Shown: one piece after another, positions 8,456-15,926 of the stretch | Layout of the letters: each line of letters starts with the position of its first letter | How positions within the stretch are numbered: position 1 is the first letter of the stretch | Origin: Nitrospirota bacterium | GTDB taxonomy: Bacteria > Nitrospirota > Thermodesulfovibrionia > Thermodesulfovibrionales > JdFR-88 | Reading direction: 5' to 3' | Assembly (NCBI GenBank): GCA_021789735.1 | Contig: JAJYJB010000050.1 | Location: forward strand, 1 to 19,125 | DNA length: 19,125 bases | Notes under the pieces: generated by a model | Seen by the model: only the letters and a program-made list of their open reading frames with translations | Database searches by the model: none | Told to the model about the DNA's origin: nothing | Position numbers and translations under genes: made by a program

Positions 8456-9079
8456 TTACGCGCCTGCTTTTGACTTTGTTTCCGTAAGGGCGGCCATTTG
8501 CACAAGCTCATCGAATATGCGCCTGGCCTGCCATACCGTCTCTTCCATCCCGCCCTGGTTGTTTATAACGTAATCGGCCCTTGCGACCTTCTCAAGCAGG
8601 GGCATCTGCACGGAAAGCCTCTGCCTGGCGCTGTCCGGGGATATGCCCTGCGCCATAAGGCGCGCCAGTGCGGTACTTTCATCCACGTACACGGCTATCA
8701 CTTTGTCGAACAACCGTTCGTAGCCCTTCTCATACAGAAGCGGTATCTCGATGAACGCCACGGCGGTCCGGGAGTTTTTTGTCTTTTCGAGCGTTTCGTC
8801 TATCTTCCTTATCGCAAGCGGATGGATTATGCCCTCGACCGCGCCCCTGACCGCCGCATCGGCAAAGATAAGGTCCGCCAGTTTTCTTTTTGAGAGCCTG
8901 CCCCCCACAAAGACGCCGTCGCCCGCGGCCTTTCTTATCATTTCAAGCACCCCGGGGTCTTCAAGGAGCCCCGCCACGATGCGGTCCGCATCCATGCACA
9001 GGGCGCCCATATCGCTGAAAGCCTGGAGCACCCGGCTCTTCCCGCTGCCGTAATTGCCGGTCAACGCCACTTTGAGCAT
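8456..9079 (-). CDS. coaE: Dephospho-CoA kinase
   Basis: CoaE phosphorylates the ribose 3'-hydroxyl of dephospho-CoA, the last step of coenzyme A synthesis in the cytoplasm. The 207-residue protein begins MLKVALTGNYGSGKS with the P-loop at 8-15, followed by MDADRIVAGLL (the conserved DAD at about 33-35) and IEIPLLYEKGYE near 111, the usual family pattern. Length is typical. The ATG has no upstream ribosome site. Instead TATAAT sits five bases before it, so the transcript may be nearly leaderless. It is first in the minus pair with ribF and divergent from proA. Confidence 0.93.
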   Translation of the reverse strand: MLKVALTGNYGSGKSRVLQAFSDMGALCMDADRIVAGLLEDPGVLEMIRKAAGDGVFVGGRLSKRKLADLIFADAAVRGAVEGIIHPLAIRKIDETLEKTKNSRTAVAFIEIPLLYEKGYERLFDKVIAVYVDESTALARLMAQGISPDSARQRLSVQMPLLEKVARADYVINNQGGMEETVWQARRIFDELVQMAALTETKSKAGA

Positions 9080-9133
9080 AGAATATTATACAAAAAACGG
9101 CAGGCCCAGGCGGATAAAAACCCGCTAAAAACC

Positions 9134-9162
9134 TTGAAAATTAAAAGACTATCCTATATCTT
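9134..9162 (+). promoter_or_regulatory. Putative proA promoter
   Basis: TTGAAA at 9134-9139 and TATCTT at 9157-9162 are 17 bases apart and about 80 bases upstream of the proA ATG, in the intergenic gap divergent from coaE. The -10 box is only a partial match. Confidence 0.45.
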
Positions 9163-9239
9163 AGAAGGTAAGAAGCCCCTGTTTTCCACAAAAACAAAAA
9201 AAAACGACAGAAAAACTTCTTCTCAAGGAGGAGGATCTT

Positions 9240-10517
9240 ATGGGCATAGAACAGATGGATATGAAGCTTAAGGAGCTCGTGACCGGCAAAGCCTTGGATG
9301 CCAGGGCCGGCGCAAGGGACCTCCTAAGGGCGGACACCGGCAAAAAAAACCTCCTCCTGGTGAAGATGGCGCGCGCCCTGCTGGCTAATGGGGAGGCTCT
9401 CATCAGGGAAAACTCCAGGGACGTGGAGGCCGCCCGTGCCAAAGGGCTGTCAAAGGCGCTGATAGACAGGCTGACGCTTGACGAAAAACGGATAAAGGAG
9501 ATGGCATGCGGCCTTGAAGAGGTGGCGGCGCTTCCCGACCCGGTGGGAGAGGTCCTGCATTTAAGGCAGAGGCCAAACGGCATGCAGGTGGGCAGGATGC
9601 GCGTGCCCATAGGCGTCATAGGGATCATCTACGAGGCCAGGCCCAACGTCACCGCGGACGCCACCGCCCTCTGCCTTAAGGCCGGAAACGCGGTTGTCCT
9701 CAGAGGCGGCTCCGAGGCCATAAACTCCAACCGCGCCATAGTCGGCATACTCAGGGCGGAGGCAAAAAAGGAAGGCTTCCACGAAGGGATAATAAATTTC
9801 ATAGACGTGCCGGAGAGGGAGGCCATCCTTGAGATGCTCAAGCTCGAGGGGATAATAGACCTCATAATCCCCAGGGGCGGCGAAGGCCTTATCAGGACCG
9901 TTGCCGAAAACTCCAGGATCCCGGTGCTAAAGCATTACAAAGGGGTCTGCCACGTGTATGTGGACAGGGACGCGGACCTCATCATGGCCAGGGAGATATG
10001 CATCAACGCCAAGGTCCAGCGCCCCGGCACCTGCAACGCCATGGAAACCATGCTCGTGGACGAGGAGATAGCCCAGGGCTTTCTGCCCGATGTGCTTAAG
10101 GCAATGGAGGCGAAGGGCGTTGCCGTGAAGGGCGACAAAAAGACTATGGAAATATACCCCGCCGCGCAGGAGGCGGCCGACGAGGATTACTACAAGGAGT
10201 ACCTGGACCTGATCCTGAACGTAAAGGTGGTCTCCGGGATGGACGAGGCCATGGAGCACATTGCCAGGTACGGCTCCGCCCACTCGGATTCCATAGTCAC
10301 GATGAACTACGAGAAGGCGATGAGGTTTTTAAGGGAGGTGGACTCCTCGGCGGTCTTCGTGAACGCCTCCACCAGGCTCAATGACGGAGGGCAGTTCGGC
10401 CTTGGCGCGGAGATAGGCATCTCGACCGACAAGATACACGCCAGGGGGCCCATGGGGCTTGAAGAGCTGACCTGCGCCAAGTTCATCGTCCTTGGAAGCG
10501 GACAAATAAGGCAGTAA
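9240..10517 (+). CDS. proA: Glutamate-5-semialdehyde dehydrogenase
   Basis: ProA reduces gamma-glutamyl phosphate to glutamate-5-semialdehyde with NADPH, the second step of proline synthesis. The 425-residue protein is full length and shows IGIIYEARPNVTADA (127-141), LRGGSEA (154-160), the PRGG stretch (211-214) and the catalytic cysteine C265 in NAKVQRPGTCNAMET. The C-terminal RGPMGLEELT motif is present. A strong ribosome site, AAGGAGGAGG, precedes the ATG by five bases and fixes the start. The partner kinase proB is not in the window. It begins the plus-strand run proA, E1-like gene, bioA. Confidence 0.96.
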   Translation: MGIEQMDMKLKELVTGKALDARAGARDLLRADTGKKNLLLVKMARALLANGEALIRENSRDVEAARAKGLSKALIDRLTLDEKRIKEMACGLEEVAALPDPVGEVLHLRQRPNGMQVGRMRVPIGVIGIIYEARPNVTADATALCLKAGNAVVLRGGSEAINSNRAIVGILRAEAKKEGFHEGIINFIDVPEREAILEMLKLEGIIDLIIPRGGEGLIRTVAENSRIPVLKHYKGVCHVYVDRDADLIMAREICINAKVQRPGTCNAMETMLVDEEIAQGFLPDVLKAMEAKGVAVKGDKKTMEIYPAAQEAADEDYYKEYLDLILNVKVVSGMDEAMEHIARYGSAHSDSIVTMNYEKAMRFLREVDSSAVFVNASTRLNDGGQFGLGAEIGISTDKIHARGPMGLEELTCAKFIVLGSGQIRQ

Positions 10518-10531
10518 GGGGCGCTGCCTTA
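10507..10531 (+). other. Hairpin across the proA stop codon
   Basis: TAAGGCAG (10507-10514) and CTGCCTTA (10524-10531) form a perfect 8-base-pair stem with the proA TAA in the loop. A-rich rather than T-rich sequence follows, so it is not a normal terminator. It could slow release or protect the mRNA end. Confidence 0.3.
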
Positions 10532-10594
10532 AAAAATAGAACAAAAAAGTAAAATAAAATGAAACTTTTTGTCCGGAGGAGGTAACTGTTTTTC

Positions 10595-11332
10595 ATGTTC
10601 ATCGAGCGCGAACTCAAACGCTACAACCGCCAGATGCTTATGGAGGGCTGGGGGGAGGAGACCCAGAAAAAGCTAAAAAGATCAACGGTTTTCATAGCCG
10701 GGGCCGGAGGGCTCGGCTCTCCCGTGGCCATATACCTGGCGGTCGCGGGAATAGGCCACATAAGGATATGCGATTTCGATTCCCCGGACTGGTCCAACCT
10801 TAACCGGCAGGTCCTGCATAGCCCATCGAGAATAGGCATAAATAAGGCGGTCTCCGGCAAGATGACCCTGGACGAGCTAAATCCTGATGTGGAAATAACC
10901 GCGTTTACGGAAAAGATAACCAGCGAATCGGTGGACAGGCTTGTGGGCGAAGCGGACATAATCCTGGACTGCATGGACAACTTCCCAACCAGGTATGTCC
11001 TTAATGAATGCGCCATGAGAAAGGGTATCCCCCTGGTCTTTGGGAGTATCTGGGGAATGGAGGGCAGGCTTAGCTTCATAAAAACGCCAGAGACCCCGTG
11101 CCTCAGGTGTATCTATCCGGAAGCGCCACCTTCAGAGGTGTTCCCGGTGGTTGGGGCCACGCCCGGGGTTATAGGCTCCCTCCAGGTGCTTGAGGCGCTA
11201 AAGTACCTTACCGGCATAGGCGAAAACCATAAAGGCAAGCTCCTTGTGTGGAATGGATACAAAACGGAGTTCAAAAGTTACAAGGCATACAAGGATCCCG
11301 AATGCGCCTCGTGCGGCAAAAAAATAGTGTAA
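10595..11332 (+). CDS. ThiF/MoeB/HesA-family adenylyltransferase
   Basis: This 245-residue E1-like enzyme would adenylate the C-terminus of a small sulfur-carrier protein (ThiS, MoaD or similar). It shows RYNRQ at 9-13, the ATP-binding GAGGLGS (36-42), D60, NLNRQ (68-72), DCMDN (125-129) and GATPGVIGS (187-195). The two CxxC pairs C169/C172 and C237/C240 should hold the structural zinc. It lacks a rhodanese extension. The family cannot be split between ThiF, MoeB and HesA from sequence alone, and no carrier protein gene is nearby. GGAGGAGG stands 12 bases before the ATG. It is 77 bases after proA and 15 bases before bioA, so it is probably co-expressed with biotin synthesis. Confidence 0.88.
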   Translation: MFIERELKRYNRQMLMEGWGEETQKKLKRSTVFIAGAGGLGSPVAIYLAVAGIGHIRICDFDSPDWSNLNRQVLHSPSRIGINKAVSGKMTLDELNPDVEITAFTEKITSESVDRLVGEADIILDCMDNFPTRYVLNECAMRKGIPLVFGSIWGMEGRLSFIKTPETPCLRCIYPEAPPSEVFPVVGATPGVIGSLQVLEALKYLTGIGENHKGKLLVWNGYKTEFKSYKAYKDPECASCGKKIV

Positions 11333-11347
11333 AGTGAGCTTTTTGGT

Positions 11348-12742
11348 TTGTCCCTGAATGACCGGATAAAGCACCTCACCTCTGTCGACAAAGCCCACAT
11401 CTGGCATCCTTTTACACAGATGAAGGACTGGGTGGATGGCGACCCGCTCATAATCACCGAGGCAAGGGACTGCTTCATAAAGGACATACGAGGCAGATGG
11501 TACCTTGACGGCGTTTCTTCTCTGTGGGTGAACATCCTTGGCCATAGGAAAAAAGAGATCGACGGGGCCATATCCGCTCAGCTTGCAAAGGCGGCGCATA
11601 CGACCCTCCTTGGACTGGCCAGTGAGGCTTCCATAGAGCTTGCGGGCAGGCTTGCCGCCCTGATGCAGGAAAGCTTTGGACCGTTTTCCGCCGGCAAAGA
11701 CAAAAGACTCTCGCGCATATTCTACTCTGACAACGGTTCCACGGCCGTAGAGGTGGGGCTTAAGATGGCCTTTCAGTACTGGCTGCACAGGGGAGAGAAA
11801 GAAAGGACCCTCTTTGTGTCGCTTGAAAACGGCTATCACGGGGACACGATAGGGGCCGTGAGCGTGGGAGGGGTGCAGATGTTCCACGATGTGTTCAAGC
11901 CGCTTCTTTTTAAAACGTTGAAGGCGCCTTCCCCCTGCTGCTACCGGTGCGAGCTAGCGCTCAGATACCCCGGGTGTGGTATCGCCTGCACGGGCCCGAT
12001 CGAGGAGATATTTAAAACCCAGGGTCGCGAGATAGCAGCTTTTGTGCTTGAGCCCATGGTCCAGGCCGCGGGGGGCATGATCATTTCGCCGCCCGGATAT
12101 TTGAAGAAGGTAAAGGGGCTTTGCGATAGATACGGCATCCTAATGGTGGCCGACGAGGTTGCGACCGGTTTTGGGAGGACAGGCAGGATGTTTGCCTGCG
12201 AGCATGAGGGCGTGGTGCCGGACATCCTCTGCCTCTCAAAAGGCATAACGGGAGGATATATGCCCCTTGCTGTGACCATAACCAACGATGAGATATACGG
12301 GGCCTTCCTGGGCGGCTATAGTGAGCTTAAGACTTTCTTCCATGGGCACTCCTACACCGGAAATCCCCTGGCCTGCAGCGCGGCCCTGGCTGTACTTGAT
12401 ATCTTCGAGAACGAAAAAATTATCGAGGGGCTGGCCCCAAAGACCGCCCTTGTGGAAGAAAGGCTTGAGCGGCTAAACGATCACTCCAGGGTAGGCCATG
12501 CGCAGAACCTGGGGCTCATGGGCCGCATCGAGCTGGTGGCGGACAAATCCTTGAGAACGCCTTACCCATGGGAGGAGAAAATGGGCTGGAAGGTTGCGCT
12601 CCGGGCGCTTGAAAAAGGGCTTTTCCTACGTCCTCTGGGCAACGTTATAGTCCTTATGCCGCCACTTTCCATAAGCCTTGAGGCCCTGGATCGGATGATG
12701 GAAATAGTCCACAGGTCCATATGTGATGCGGCCAGCCAATAG
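11348..12742 (+). CDS. bioA: Adenosylmethionine-8-amino-7-oxononanoate aminotransferase
   Basis: BioA transfers an amino group from S-adenosylmethionine to 7-keto-8-aminopelargonate, giving 7,8-diaminopelargonate in biotin synthesis. The 464-residue PLP enzyme shows IWHPFTQM (18-25), SDNGSTAVE (127-135), the PLP-contacting VADEVATGFGRTGR (267-280, D269), the Schiff-base lysine K298 in CLSKGITGGYMPL, and HGHSYTGNPLACSAA. A short Cys-rich insert (C197, C198, C201, C210, C214) occurs in a subset of BioA proteins. The start is TTG, since no in-frame ATG precedes the conserved N-terminus, and the ribosome site is weak. Translation may depend on coupling with the E1-like gene 15 bases upstream. Other bio genes are not in the window. 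Confidence 0.95.
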   Translation: MSLNDRIKHLTSVDKAHIWHPFTQMKDWVDGDPLIITEARDCFIKDIRGRWYLDGVSSLWVNILGHRKKEIDGAISAQLAKAAHTTLLGLASEASIELAGRLAALMQESFGPFSAGKDKRLSRIFYSDNGSTAVEVGLKMAFQYWLHRGEKERTLFVSLENGYHGDTIGAVSVGGVQMFHDVFKPLLFKTLKAPSPCCYRCELALRYPGCGIACTGPIEEIFKTQGREIAAFVLEPMVQAAGGMIISPPGYLKKVKGLCDRYGILMVADEVATGFGRTGRMFACEHEGVVPDILCLSKGITGGYMPLAVTITNDEIYGAFLGGYSELKTFFHGHSYTGNPLACSAALAVLDIFENEKIIEGLAPKTALVEERLERLNDHSRVGHAQNLGLMGRIELVADKSLRTPYPWEEKMGWKVALRALEKGLFLRPLGNVIVLMPPLSISLEALDRMMEIVHRSICDAASQ

Positions 12743-12759
12743 AAAAAATATCTTAAAAT

Positions 12760-12793
12760 AAAATAAGGCCTTTTTGAAAAAAAGGATTATTTT
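12760..12793. terminator. Possible terminator after bioA
   Basis: AAAATAA...CCTTTTT pairs with AAAAAGG...TTATTTT, giving two 7-base-pair stem segments around a small internal loop about 18 bases after the bioA stop. The stem is AT-rich and the following T-tract broken, so the call is moderate. Confidence 0.38.
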
Positions 12794-12819
12794 ATCTCTT
12801 TGGCTTTTTATATGTTATA

Positions 12820-12848
12820 TTCACATGGATTGCGTGAGGCAGTATAAT
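12820..12848 (+). promoter_or_regulatory. Aldolase promoter
   Basis: TTCACA (12820-12825) and a perfect TATAAT (12843-12848) are 17 bases apart, with the expected start near 12855 and a leader of about 95 bases before the aldolase ATG. This gives the aldolase its own transcription start independent of bioA. Confidence 0.7.
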
Positions 12849-12866
12849 TCAGGTGACTCACGCGAT
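12829..12866 (+). promoter_or_regulatory. Operator-like inverted repeat over the aldolase -10 box
   Basis: GCGTGAG (12832-12838) and CTCACGC (12857-12863) are exact inverted arms 18 bases apart, extendable to 10 bases with one mismatch, and they flank the TATAAT. The left arm lies before the transcription start, so an RNA hairpin is unlikely and a dimeric DNA-binding regulator is the simplest reading. A second perfect palindrome, TTTTCGCGAAAA, lies downstream at 12882-12893. Confidence 0.45.
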
Positions 12867-12949
12867 TTAACGCCCAGGGACTTTTCGCGAAAAAAATTTT
12901 TAAAAATTTTGTATAAATCAAAAATTTTCCTTAAAGGAGGGGTTTTGGG

Positions 12950-14284
12950 ATGAAGCACTTCAGCGACGTCGTCGAGACAAAAGGCACTGTGGCGCTCAAG
13001 GACAGGGCTGCATTCATCGAAAATCTGGACGCCTACCTTTATCAAGCCGTGTTCGAGCCAAACGCCGAACGGAAGGTGGCCCTTCTGACGGCCATAAAAG
13101 AGGCGGTGAAGGCGGAGGGCGTGATTCCCTGCTCCATCCATGACTTCTACATGGAGATGGGCAGAAATTACGCTGGCATCACTGTGCCTGCCATCAACAT
13201 AAGGGGGCTCACGTACGATGTGGCAAGAGCAATATTCAGAAAGGCGCTGGAGCACAAGGTGGGAGCGATGATATTTGAGATAGCCCGTTCCGAGATCGGC
13301 TACACCAAGCAGCGGCCGCTTGAATATTCCACGGTAGTCTTATCGGCCGCTCTGAAGGAAGGTTACAAGGGTCCCGTCTTCATACAGGGGGACCATTTCC
13401 AGTTCTCGCTTAAAAACTACCAGAAAGGCAAAGAGGGCGAGACGGAGTACATAAGAGGGCTGATAAAGGAGGCGCTCGACGCAGAGTTCTATAACATAGA
13501 CATAGATGCCTCGACGCTCGTTGACCTCTCCAGACCCACGGTCAAGGAGCAGCAGAGGCCCAATTTCGAGCACACGGCAATGCTGGCCGGGTTCATAAGG
13601 AGCAATGAGCCTGGCGGCATCCATGTCTCCATAGGCGGAGAGATAGGCGAGATCGGGGGGAAAAACAGCACTCCCGATGAGCTCTCCGCATACCTCGAAG
13701 GGTTCAACGAGAGCTTCAAAGGCTCCGACGGGCTAAGCAAACTTAGTGTGCAGACCGGCACTTCCCACGGCGGCGTGGTGCTTCCCGATGGCACTCTTGC
13801 CAAGGTCAAGATAGATTTTGAGACCCTGAAGGTGCTCTCCGATATGGCAAGGAAAAAATACGGGCTCTCCGGCTGCGTTCAGCACGGCGCCTCTACCCTT
13901 CCGGAAGAGGCCTTTGACATGTTCCCCAAGACAGGCACGGTGGAGGTTCATCTGGCCACCGGCTTCCAGAATATAATCTACGACAGCAAGCACCTCCCCC
14001 AGGACTTTAAAAAAGAGGTCTACCAGTTCATAAAGACAGAGTATGCCTCTGAAAAGAAGGAGAGCGAGACGGAGGACCAGTTCATCTACAAAACAAGGAA
14101 GAAAGGGTTTGGCCCCCTCAAGCAGAAGTGGTGGGACCTCCCTGCCGGGACACGTGCGGAGATAATGAAAGAAATAGAGGCCAAGTTCGAACTCCTGTTC
14201 GACAAACTCAAAGTGAAAAATACCATGGACCTCGTGAACAGGAGCATAAAGCCAGTGGCGGTCAAAAAGGAAGTCCTACTCTAG
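12950..14284 (+). CDS. fba: Class II fructose-bisphosphate aldolase family protein
   Basis: The protein fits the zinc-dependent class II aldolase family, which cleaves fructose-1,6-bisphosphate in glycolysis or runs in reverse for gluconeogenesis. At 444 residues it is longer than the usual 285-360. Candidate active-site residues are D148-H149 in QGDHFQF, D186 in NIDIDAS, E231 in GGEIGEIGG, H273 in GTSHGGVV and H312 in QHGAST. The extra length comes mainly from the N-terminal 50 residues and a C-terminal tail after about 355 rich in Lys and Glu. Other ketose-bisphosphate substrates are possible. A strong ribosome site, AAAGGAGGGG, stands seven bases before the ATG. It has its own promoter and a hairpin terminator. 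Confidence 0.88.
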   Translation: MKHFSDVVETKGTVALKDRAAFIENLDAYLYQAVFEPNAERKVALLTAIKEAVKAEGVIPCSIHDFYMEMGRNYAGITVPAINIRGLTYDVARAIFRKALEHKVGAMIFEIARSEIGYTKQRPLEYSTVVLSAALKEGYKGPVFIQGDHFQFSLKNYQKGKEGETEYIRGLIKEALDAEFYNIDIDASTLVDLSRPTVKEQQRPNFEHTAMLAGFIRSNEPGGIHVSIGGEIGEIGGKNSTPDELSAYLEGFNESFKGSDGLSKLSVQTGTSHGGVVLPDGTLAKVKIDFETLKVLSDMARKKYGLSGCVQHGASTLPEEAFDMFPKTGTVEVHLATGFQNIIYDSKHLPQDFKKEVYQFIKTEYASEKKESETEDQFIYKTRKKGFGPLKQKWWDLPAGTRAEIMKEIEAKFELLFDKLKVKNTMDLVNRSIKPVAVKKEVLL

Positions 14285-14299
14285 CCCTAAACGATATGC

Positions 14300-14345
14300 A
14301 AAGAGGCGGAAACAAAACAAACCAGAAATCTGTTTCCGCCTCTTT
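14300..14345. terminator. Bidirectional hairpin terminator
   Basis: AAAGAGGCGGAAACA (14300-14314) and its exact complement (14331-14345) form a 15-base-pair stem with a 16-base loop. It sits between the convergent aldolase and hydrolase genes, with T-rich sequence (TCTTTCTATTTTC) on the plus side. It probably serves both genes. Confidence 0.72.
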
Positions 14346-14374
14346 CTATTTTCGCTTACGCCATGCCCGGCTTT

Positions 14375-14992
14375 TTATTTCAGTATGTCCTTTGATCCGC
14401 TCACTATAACTATCCTTCCCAGGTTTTCAAGCGAGCGTTCATGGGCTGCCCTGTCCATTGAAGAGACGCAATCGGAAACAACGACCGGATAAAAACCCCT
14501 GTTGGAGGCGTCGCGCGCCGAGGACTCTATCCCAATCTCCGTTGCGATGCCGGTAAATATGAGCGTGTTTATGCCTCTTGCCCTCATCATATTTTCGAAA
14601 TTCGTCCCGACAAAGATGCTAGCTGAGGGCTTTTCCAGGACAACGTCTCCGTCTGCGGGCCTAACAGTGCCCGGTATCTCCCTTTCTTTCGATCCATGCG
14701 CCATGAAGGAAGGCAGCTTGGAGAGCTCCTTCACATTAAAGCGTCTCATCATGGAGTATGTCTGCCAGGAGGACCGGAACCCCGCAGGCGGAGGGGTGAT
14801 GAGGGTGTACACAACGGGCATTTTCTTCCTGAGCCTTATGATGAAAGGCGACAGGCGGGCCAGGAACTCCTCTTTGTTGAATATCCTGTCCACAAGGCCG
14901 TTCTGGACGTCCCATACTACAAGACAGGAATGCGACGGATCGGTTATTTCCTCGATATTTTCGTAAATGACGATGCCATCGGCTTTTATCAT
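14375..14992 (-). CDS. Isochorismatase-fold hydrolase lacking the catalytic Cys
   Basis: The protein is a member of the isochorismatase / cysteine hydrolase superfamily. From the ATG at 14992 it has 205 residues. A longer frame upstream is rejected because it runs into tRNA-Pro. The superfamily Asp is D28 (VVWDVQNGLVD) and the Lys is K121 (VVLEKPSASIF). The usual cysteine position falls in TGIATEIGIESSARDA, where it is G154. Loss of the Cys is known in true isochorismatases such as EntB and PhzD, but no siderophore or phenazine genes are near. The substrate is therefore unknown and could be an ether- or amide-type compound. GGGGGTG lies about 11 bases upstream of the start. It is probably transcribed behind ihfA-merR-tRNA-Pro. 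Confidence 0.82.
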   Translation of the reverse strand: MIKADGIVIYENIEEITDPSHSCLVVWDVQNGLVDRIFNKEEFLARLSPFIIRLRKKMPVVYTLITPPPAGFRSSWQTYSMMRRFNVKELSKLPSFMAHGSKEREIPGTVRPADGDVVLEKPSASIFVGTNFENMMRARGINTLIFTGIATEIGIESSARDASNRGFYPVVVSDCVSSMDRAAHERSLENLGRIVIVSGSKDILK

Positions 14993-15064
14993 TCCGGTTT
15001 TTACACCCCCTTTTTTGTCTAAAGGAAAAAGTCCTTTTTTGATCAGACCGTGGAGAAAGAAAAA

Positions 15065-15142
15065 TGGTCGGGGCGAGCCGATTCGAACGGCCGACCTCTC
15101 GCACCCCAAGCGAGTGCGCTAACCAAACTGCGCTACGCCCCG
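15065..15142 (-). tRNA. tRNA-Pro(TGG)
   Basis: The minus strand folds into a cloverleaf. Acceptor CGGGGCG pairs with CGCCCCG, the anticodon stem CTCGC/GCGAG encloses loop TTGGGGT with anticodon TGG, and the T arm contains GTTCGAATC. The discriminator is A and CCA is encoded. It lies 48 bases after the MerR gene. Confidence 0.96.
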
Positions 15143-15190
15143 ATTACCTTAAAATGAGAAAAACTGAGACTAAAAACAAAAAGACAACCG

Positions 15191-15565
15191 TTAAAACTGT
15201 TCCAAGATTTCGCGAAGGCGGTTTCTTATGTACTGCAGACTGCCAGGCGATAAGGCCGCTTCCTCTTTTTCTTCTTTCACTTCCCTGAAGTCTTCCGATT
15301 CCAGCCTCAGCCTTACCCCTTCGATGGTGTATTTATGGTCGTAAAGGAGCTCCTTGATCCTCATTACAAGGTCGAGGTCCTTCCTGACATACACCCTCTG
15401 GCCGGATTTGTTCTTCCTGGGCCTTAGGAACGGGAATTCAGATTCCCAATATCTTAACACATAAGATTCCACTTTTGTTATGCGGCTGACCTCACCTATT
15501 TTGTAGAAGAGCTTGTCCGGGAACTTCTTCTGCTCCTGGCCGCTACTTGCCTGAGCCCTCTGCAT
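15191..15565 (-). CDS. MerR-family transcriptional regulator
   Basis: The 124-residue protein carries one winged-helix DNA-binding domain: FYKIGEVSRITKVESYVLRYWESEFPFL spans about residues 20-47 as the helix-turn-helix, and GQRVYVRKDLDLVMRIKELLYDHKYTIEGVRLRLE follows as the wing and third helix. There is no long coiled coil or Cys-rich effector domain, only a short acidic C-terminal tail, so this is the short MerR type often found beside ihfA. Its effector and targets are unknown. The ATG overlaps the end of ihfA by 23 bases, which implies translational coupling. An in-frame start nearer the HTH is not visible. Confidence 0.9.
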   Translation of the reverse strand: MQRAQASSGQEQKKFPDKLFYKIGEVSRITKVESYVLRYWESEFPFLRPRKNKSGQRVYVRKDLDLVMRIKELLYDHKYTIEGVRLRLESEDFREVKEEKEEAALSPGSLQYIRNRLREILEQF

Positions 15566-15842
15566 TCTGTTTCTCTATGACCGCCTTCATTTGATTGCTA
15601 GCCCTGAAAGTAAGCACCCTCCGGGGAGTTATCTCAAGCTCATCACCGGTTTTGGGGTTCCTTCCCCTTCTCGCCCTTTTCTGCCTCACATTAAAGGTGC
15701 CAAAGCCCGAAAGCTTTACGCTTTCCCCTTCCCTGAAGGCTTGGGAGATCGTCTCAAAGATGCTCTCCACGATCGTCTGGGCTTCCTTCTTGGATAGTCC
15801 TACTTTTTCAAATATTATTTCAACAAGGTCAGCCTTTGTCAT
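15543..15842 (-). CDS. ihfA: Integration host factor alpha subunit (HU/IHF family)
   Basis: This is a DNA-bending nucleoid protein that acts as a dimer in recombination, replication and transcription. The 99-residue sequence starts MTKADLVEIIFEKVGLSKKE, carries the family signature KLSGFGTFNVRQKRARRGRNPKTG (about 44-67), and has the beta-arm RNPKTGDELEITPRRVLTF. Length is that of IhfA. The partner IhfB is not in the window, and a homodimeric HU-like protein cannot be excluded. The gene follows an exact-consensus promoter and overlaps the MerR gene. In several Proteobacteria and relatives ihfA follows pheT, but here it does not. Confidence 0.93.
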   Translation of the reverse strand: MTKADLVEIIFEKVGLSKKEAQTIVESIFETISQAFREGESVKLSGFGTFNVRQKRARRGRNPKTGDELEITPRRVLTFRASNQMKAVIEKQNAEGSGK

Positions 15843-15878
15843 ATGCGTTTTTAACCGCCTGATAAATATTTTTTCCTA

Positions 15879-15907
15879 ATTATATTGAGGACATACAGAG
15901 TTGTCAA
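15879..15907 (-). promoter_or_regulatory. Consensus sigma-70 promoter of ihfA
   Basis: On the minus strand, TTGACA and TATAAT are both perfect, with 17 bases between them. The expected start is about 30 bases before the ihfA ATG. It should drive ihfA and merR and may read on through tRNA-Pro and the hydrolase gene. Confidence 0.88.
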
Positions 15908-15926
15908 TAGAAATCTCTGAAATCAG

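Noticed and set aside
14993..15109. N-terminal extension of the isochorismatase-fold gene
   Set aside because: It would run into tRNA-Pro, and the extra residues do not fit the family; the ATG at 14992 has a G-rich ribosome-site-like stretch upstream.
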